In this document: positions 21,257-24,337 of the stretch, in pieces
Layout of the letters: every line of letters starts with the position of its first letter
How positions within the stretch are numbered: the first letter of the stretch is position 1
Source: Candidatus Aenigmatarchaeota archaeon
GTDB taxonomy: Archaea; Aenigmatarchaeota; Aenigmatarchaeia; CG10238-14; SpSt-28
Length of the DNA: 24,337 nt
Direction of reading: 5' to 3'
Assembly: GCA_021161995.1 (NCBI GenBank)
Contig: JAGGZO010000050.1
Location: 1 to 24,337, forward strand
Position numbers and translations under genes: made by a program
Notes under the pieces: model-generated
Seen by the model: the letters and a program-made list of their open reading frames with translations, nothing else
What the model was told of the DNA's origin: nothing
The model's database searches: none

Positions 21257-22051
21257 ATGACTGAAGATTATTCAAGAGTAATTTCTATTCAATCTGGTAA
21301 GGGTGGAGTCGGAAAGACAACTTTATCTATTAATCTTGCGGTTGCTTTCTCAAAAATTTATGAAAAAAGAGTTTTGTTGATCGATGCAAACATAACCACT
21401 TCCCATGTCGGTTTATTCTTAGGAAGGTATGATTTTCCACAGACAACTACTTTAGACAATCTTCTCAAAAAAACTACATATCCATACTCTTTATACGAAT
21501 TCCATCAAGATTTTTCAATATTACCTTCTCCGTTATTCTTTTCAAAGGTGTCGAAAAAAGCAGATATAGTTAAATTACAAAAAATCATTCCAAAACTAAG
21601 AAAGAATTTTGACGTGATACTCATCGATTCTGCTCCAGGTATAGGCAAAGAGGCATTGGCTAGCTACATGGCGGCTGATGAAGTGTTGTTCGTAACAGTA
21701 CCTTATGTGCCAGCAGTGATAGACATACTAAGATGGAAAGAAGTCATGGAAAGAATAAGCAAACCAAACGTTGGTATAGTATTGAACATGGTTCAGAATC
21801 TCAGCTTTGAATTGAAACAAAAGGAAGTTGAAAAAATTACTGGCTTGCCAGTCATAGAGAAAATACCAATGGATGAAAGCGTGTTAAAATCTTTATCGAT
21901 TGGTTCTCCAGTTATCTTAGAATATCCAAAATCAAAAGCAAGTAAAGCAATAAAGAACGTAGCTAGATACATAGTAGACAAAGAATTTTTCTGGGAAGAG
22001 AAATCATTTTGGAAAAGATTGTTTTCAAGAATTGTTGATACAATCATTTAA
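21257..22051 (+). CDS. MinD/ParA-family P-loop ATPase (copy 3)
   Basis: The 264-residue protein has Walker A SGKGGVGKTT, DANITTSHVGLFLG, and DVILIDSAPGIG as Walker B. It continues with KEALASYMAADEVLFVT and PVIEKIPMDESVLKSL, segments nearly matched in copy 2. The C-terminal FWKRLFSRIVDTII is amphipathic, as expected for membrane attachment. No Shine-Dalgarno motif precedes ATG 21257; a TATA-like TATAAAAT lies only a few bases upstream, too close to be its promoter. The pair is probably a head-to-head inverted duplication. Confidence 0.9.
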   Translation: MTEDYSRVISIQSGKGGVGKTTLSINLAVAFSKIYEKRVLLIDANITTSHVGLFLGRYDFPQTTTLDNLLKKTTYPYSLYEFHQDFSILPSPLFFSKVSKKADIVKLQKIIPKLRKNFDVILIDSAPGIGKEALASYMAADEVLFVTVPYVPAVIDILRWKEVMERISKPNVGIVLNMVQNLSFELKQKEVEKITGLPVIEKIPMDESVLKSLSIGSPVILEYPKSKASKAIKNVARYIVDKEFFWEEKSFWKRLFSRIVDTII

Positions 22052-22169
22052 ACAAGTATCAAAAACACATGATTATTGGAGATGTTGGTACAAAAACTAA
22101 CATAAACAACTTAATTTACTTTGCTTCTTGTAAAAACTGTTAAAAATAATACAGAATCTCAATTATCTT

Positions 22170-23315
22170 ATGGAGTTTATAGAAGTTAAGGAAGGAAAAA
22201 CGATTTTGAACGTGCCGAAAGAGTTCTTGGTAAAAAGAGTTTTCTACAATCCGGTAATGGAGTTGGTTAGAGATATGAATGTTGTTGTTACAAAATGCTG
22301 GATTGATTACAAGAAGCTAAAGAATAAATCGTATCTGGATTTGCTTTCTGGTACTGGAGCTAATGGAGTAAGAATAGCTAACGAAACTAACGTAGAAAAA
22401 GTTTATTTGAATGAGATAAGTAGTGATGCCATAAAGCTAACAAAAAAGAATATAGAATCAAATGGCTTGCAAAATAAGACAACATTACTTCACAGAAATG
22501 CTAAAAGACTGTATGCCTTACTCGATCAAAGGTTTGGGTTTGTTGATGTAGACCCCTTTGGTTCCCCTATATACTACATACCCTACATCTACAATTTTTT
22601 GGATGGAGGCTCGCTATTATCAACAACAGCAACTGACACAAGAACACTTTTTGGTCTGAAAGAGGATACTGCGTTAAGAAGATATGCAATGAAAACAGTT
22701 CCAATAGATTTTTACAGGGAATATGGTGTTAGGGTTTTAGCAACTAGCATAATACTAACGCTTTCTCGTTATTCTATTTTAGCTAGACCGATATTTGGAT
22801 ATTCTAAGAGACATTTTGTTAAGGTCTATTTTGAAATAGATGTTGGTAGATCCAAGCTCAACAAGTTTTTGAAAGAGAATATTTCATTCTTGAATTATTG
22901 TACTAGATGCTTGTGGAGGGAATACTCTAATGAGCCTATTGGTAAATGCGGATTTTGTGGTAAAGAAGCTAAGGTTTCATACCCAATTTATTCTGGTAAA
23001 CTGTTTGATGAAAAATTTGCTGAGTTTGTTATTGGTAAAAAAGAAGAGTTCAGCTACCTCAAAAACAGTAAAGAAATATTCGGTATATTTGAGAATGTAG
23101 AGAATGAAAACATTTCTAATCATTATTTTGATGTTCATGAGTTTGCTAGGAAGTATAGGATAGATCAGATACCGTCTTTAGAAAACATATCTAATAAATT
23201 AAAAGAAAACGGTTTTGTTGCTAGTAGAACTGTTTTTTCTAAAACTGCAATAAGAACAAACGCTAGTTTTGAAGATTTTGTTGAGGCACTAGGTAATCCA
23301 AAAATAAAGGCATAA
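22170..23315 (+). CDS. trm1: tRNA (guanine(26)-N2)-dimethyltransferase, Trm1
   Basis: The 381-residue protein matches archaeal Trm1. It has KRVFYNPVMELVRD near the N-terminus, a SAM loop LDLLSGTGANGVRIA (56-70), and the catalytic DVDPFGSP (126-133). RYSILARPIFGYSKRHFVKVYFEI is the family core, and YCTRCLWRE...CGFCG gives a CxxC..CxxC zinc site. Trm1 makes m2,2G at position 26 of tRNAs (and sometimes 27 or 10). The length is as usual. ATG 22170 follows a 118-nt gap after copy 3 of MinD in which I see no other gene. Confidence 0.95.
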   Translation: MEFIEVKEGKTILNVPKEFLVKRVFYNPVMELVRDMNVVVTKCWIDYKKLKNKSYLDLLSGTGANGVRIANETNVEKVYLNEISSDAIKLTKKNIESNGLQNKTTLLHRNAKRLYALLDQRFGFVDVDPFGSPIYYIPYIYNFLDGGSLLSTTATDTRTLFGLKEDTALRRYAMKTVPIDFYREYGVRVLATSIILTLSRYSILARPIFGYSKRHFVKVYFEIDVGRSKLNKFLKENISFLNYCTRCLWREYSNEPIGKCGFCGKEAKVSYPIYSGKLFDEKFAEFVIGKKEEFSYLKNSKEIFGIFENVENENISNHYFDVHEFARKYRIDQIPSLENISNKLKENGFVASRTVFSKTAIRTNASFEDFVEALGNPKIKA

Positions 23316-23351
23316 TCCTTGCTTACGTGCATTTATTTATTCTATGTATTG

Positions 23352-23398
23352 TAGGGGGAAACTTTTTAAAATTTTTTACCCTTATAGGGGGAAACTTT
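23352..23398. repeat. 14-nt direct repeat upstream of the last gene
   Basis: TAGGGGGAAACTTT occurs at 23352-23365 and 23385-23398, period 33 bp. The first copy runs into TTTAAAATTT, giving a BRE (GGAAA) plus TATA arrangement that could be the promoter for the 23454 gene. The second copy lacks a TATA box. Confidence 0.6.
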
Positions 23399-23453
23399 CA
23401 ATGGCTAAGAGCTGATTTTAATATTTTAGCTCTAAGATTTGGTTGTAGGTACT

Positions 23454-24337
23454 ATGAAAAAGGGAATAAGCCCTCTTCTGATCATAGGGGGACTAGTATT
23501 GCTTGCAGTGATAGCCGGAGTGGGCTTGCTGGTGAAAAACTTTCTTTCTGGAGGCTTTCTTGGCCCTAGCGGCATACAAGAATCTATACTAGAGAAGATG
23601 CTACCAAAGACAGATGTTGTTAGTGAAGATGTTAGCGGAACTAGTAAATATGATGATGCCATAAGAGTAGTTTACAGCTCGAATAATTGTAGTGAAGAAT
23701 CCGTGTATTATAAGCAAGGAAACATAGTGAACGAGACATACAATTATTACAAAGATGATTTAACTAGCAGGGGATGGCAGATAGTTTCTGAAAATCATAT
23801 AGGTTCATTGCCAGTTACGTTTCAAGGAGTTGACGTAGCGGTTGAAAACATAAAACAGATGATTTTACAAAAGGGAGATGAAGCGTTGGATATCGCTGTT
23901 GGTACTGTTAACTTTGCAGGAAAAACTTATACTTTGATCCATGTCCAGAAAAATTATCTAGATTGTACTTCAAGTGAAGAGGATAACTATACTGAAACAG
24001 AAGAAAACCAAGTAAACTTTGGTCAAATACAAGAAATACAAGTAGCAGGTTTCCAAGCTGATATTAGAAACGCATTTCAACCACTGCTGAATAAAGCATT
24101 TGGTGATTCAAAACTAGTAGATGCTACAATGATAGACCAATACTATGGGCAAAAATACTACGTTAAAGATAAGCCAAGTTCAGATAGCGTTAATAATCTA
24201 ATAACTTACCTACAGGATGCTGGTTATACACTAGTGTTACAAGATCTCAGTTATAGCTCGGATTACAAAGTAATGGTCACCGGTAGAATAGCAGATGGCA
24301 ATTACAACATAGTGTTCTCAATCTCTAAGGACCTGAA
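23454..24337 (+). CDS. Membrane-anchored extracytoplasmic protein, 3' end beyond the window
   Basis: ATG 23454 opens a frame that stays open to the window end (294 codons). It begins MKKGISPLLIIGGLVLLAVIAG, a short basic start plus one hydrophobic helix, like archaeal pilin-like or signal-anchored proteins. The rest is polar, with several N-x-S/T sites and no recognised enzyme motif. Two similar segments seem present, KYDDAIRVVYS...NYYKDDLTSRGWQIV and QYYGQKYYVKD...NLITYLQDAGYTLVL, each a Tyr-rich strand followed by a helix and a strand, suggesting a duplicated domain. AGGT a few nt before the ATG may be the ribosome-binding site. The function is unknown. Confidence 0.7.
   Translation, partial: MKKGISPLLIIGGLVLLAVIAGVGLLVKNFLSGGFLGPSGIQESILEKMLPKTDVVSEDVSGTSKYDDAIRVVYSSNNCSEESVYYKQGNIVNETYNYYKDDLTSRGWQIVSENHIGSLPVTFQGVDVAVENIKQMILQKGDEALDIAVGTVNFAGKTYTLIHVQKNYLDCTSSEEDNYTETEENQVNFGQIQEIQVAGFQADIRNAFQPLLNKAFGDSKLVDATMIDQYYGQKYYVKDKPSSDSVNNLITYLQDAGYTLVLQDLSYSSDYKVMVTGRIADGNYNIVFSISKDL

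Noticed and set aside
22052..22169. 24-codon frame between copy 3 of MinD and trm1
   Set aside because: No ribosome-binding site, hydrophobic segment or motif; likely chance.
1..24337. CRISPR array, insertion sequence or prophage
   Set aside because: No regularly spaced repeats, transposase or phage structural genes seen; the only mobile elements are the two homing endonucleases and the rRNA intron.

Overview
The window is a piece of an archaeal chromosome. Marker genes include the RNA polymerase subunits RpoN/Rpb10, RpoK/Rpb6 and RpoL/Rpb11, the hypusine-bearing translation factor aIF5A, Trm56, Trm1, an archaeal-type aspartyl-tRNA synthetase, an intron-containing tRNA-Cys, and a 23S rRNA gene flanked by a bulge-helix-bulge processing stem and carrying an archaeal-type intron. 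Protein genes are AT-rich (I estimate about 35% GC) while the rRNA and tRNA genes are very GC-rich, which points to a thermophile. The 23S rRNA departs from normally near-invariant nucleotides at several functional centres, so I infer a fast-evolving lineage, most likely DPANN-like. The lineage is inference; no 16S gene is present to settle it.

Layout. 1-1121: the end of uS9, then a stand-alone LAGLIDADG endonuclease with a C-terminal HTH. 1110-3617: a membrane and lipid cluster with a UbiA-type prenyltransferase and a PlsY-like protein on the minus strand, and a PAP2 phosphatase and a GNAT on the plus strand. 3688-4665: a 30-residue membrane micro-ORF framed by a 13-bp inverted repeat, an unrecognised 105-residue protein, and rpoN-rpoK. 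4677-8497: a HTH/S-layer-domain regulator divergent from a three-gene hexosamine operon (glmS, a GNA1-like acetyltransferase, a nucleotidyltransferase). 8492-9580: CorA and tRNA-Cys. 9640-11628: a DsbA-like thioredoxin-fold protein, rpoL and a METTL5-like methyltransferase, on the minus strand. 11702-14692: aspS, aIF5A, trm56 and a MinD-like ATPase. 14738-16274: tRNA-Glu, a pilin-like anchored protein and a YbaK-type deacylase. 16334-20275: the 23S rRNA on the minus strand, with an intron of about 704 nt encoding a frameshifted LAGLIDADG endonuclease. 20334-24337: two divergent MinD paralogues, trm1, and the start of another anchored extracytoplasmic protein that runs off the window.

How it fits together. 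Much of the window is translation and transcription core. Two other themes stand out: envelope precursors (glmS to UDP-GlcNAc, polyprenyl and lipid enzymes, a S-layer-domain regulator) and membrane-associated MinD ATPases (three copies, each ending in an amphipathic helix). Mobile homing endonucleases appear twice, beside a ribosomal-protein gene and inside the 23S gene. The most unusual material is the 23S rRNA itself: an intron in the A-loop helix, a predicted A-loop without the canonical UGUUC, a GAAA sarcin-ricin tetraloop, and altered H69/H71 and peptidyl-transferase-ring neighbours.
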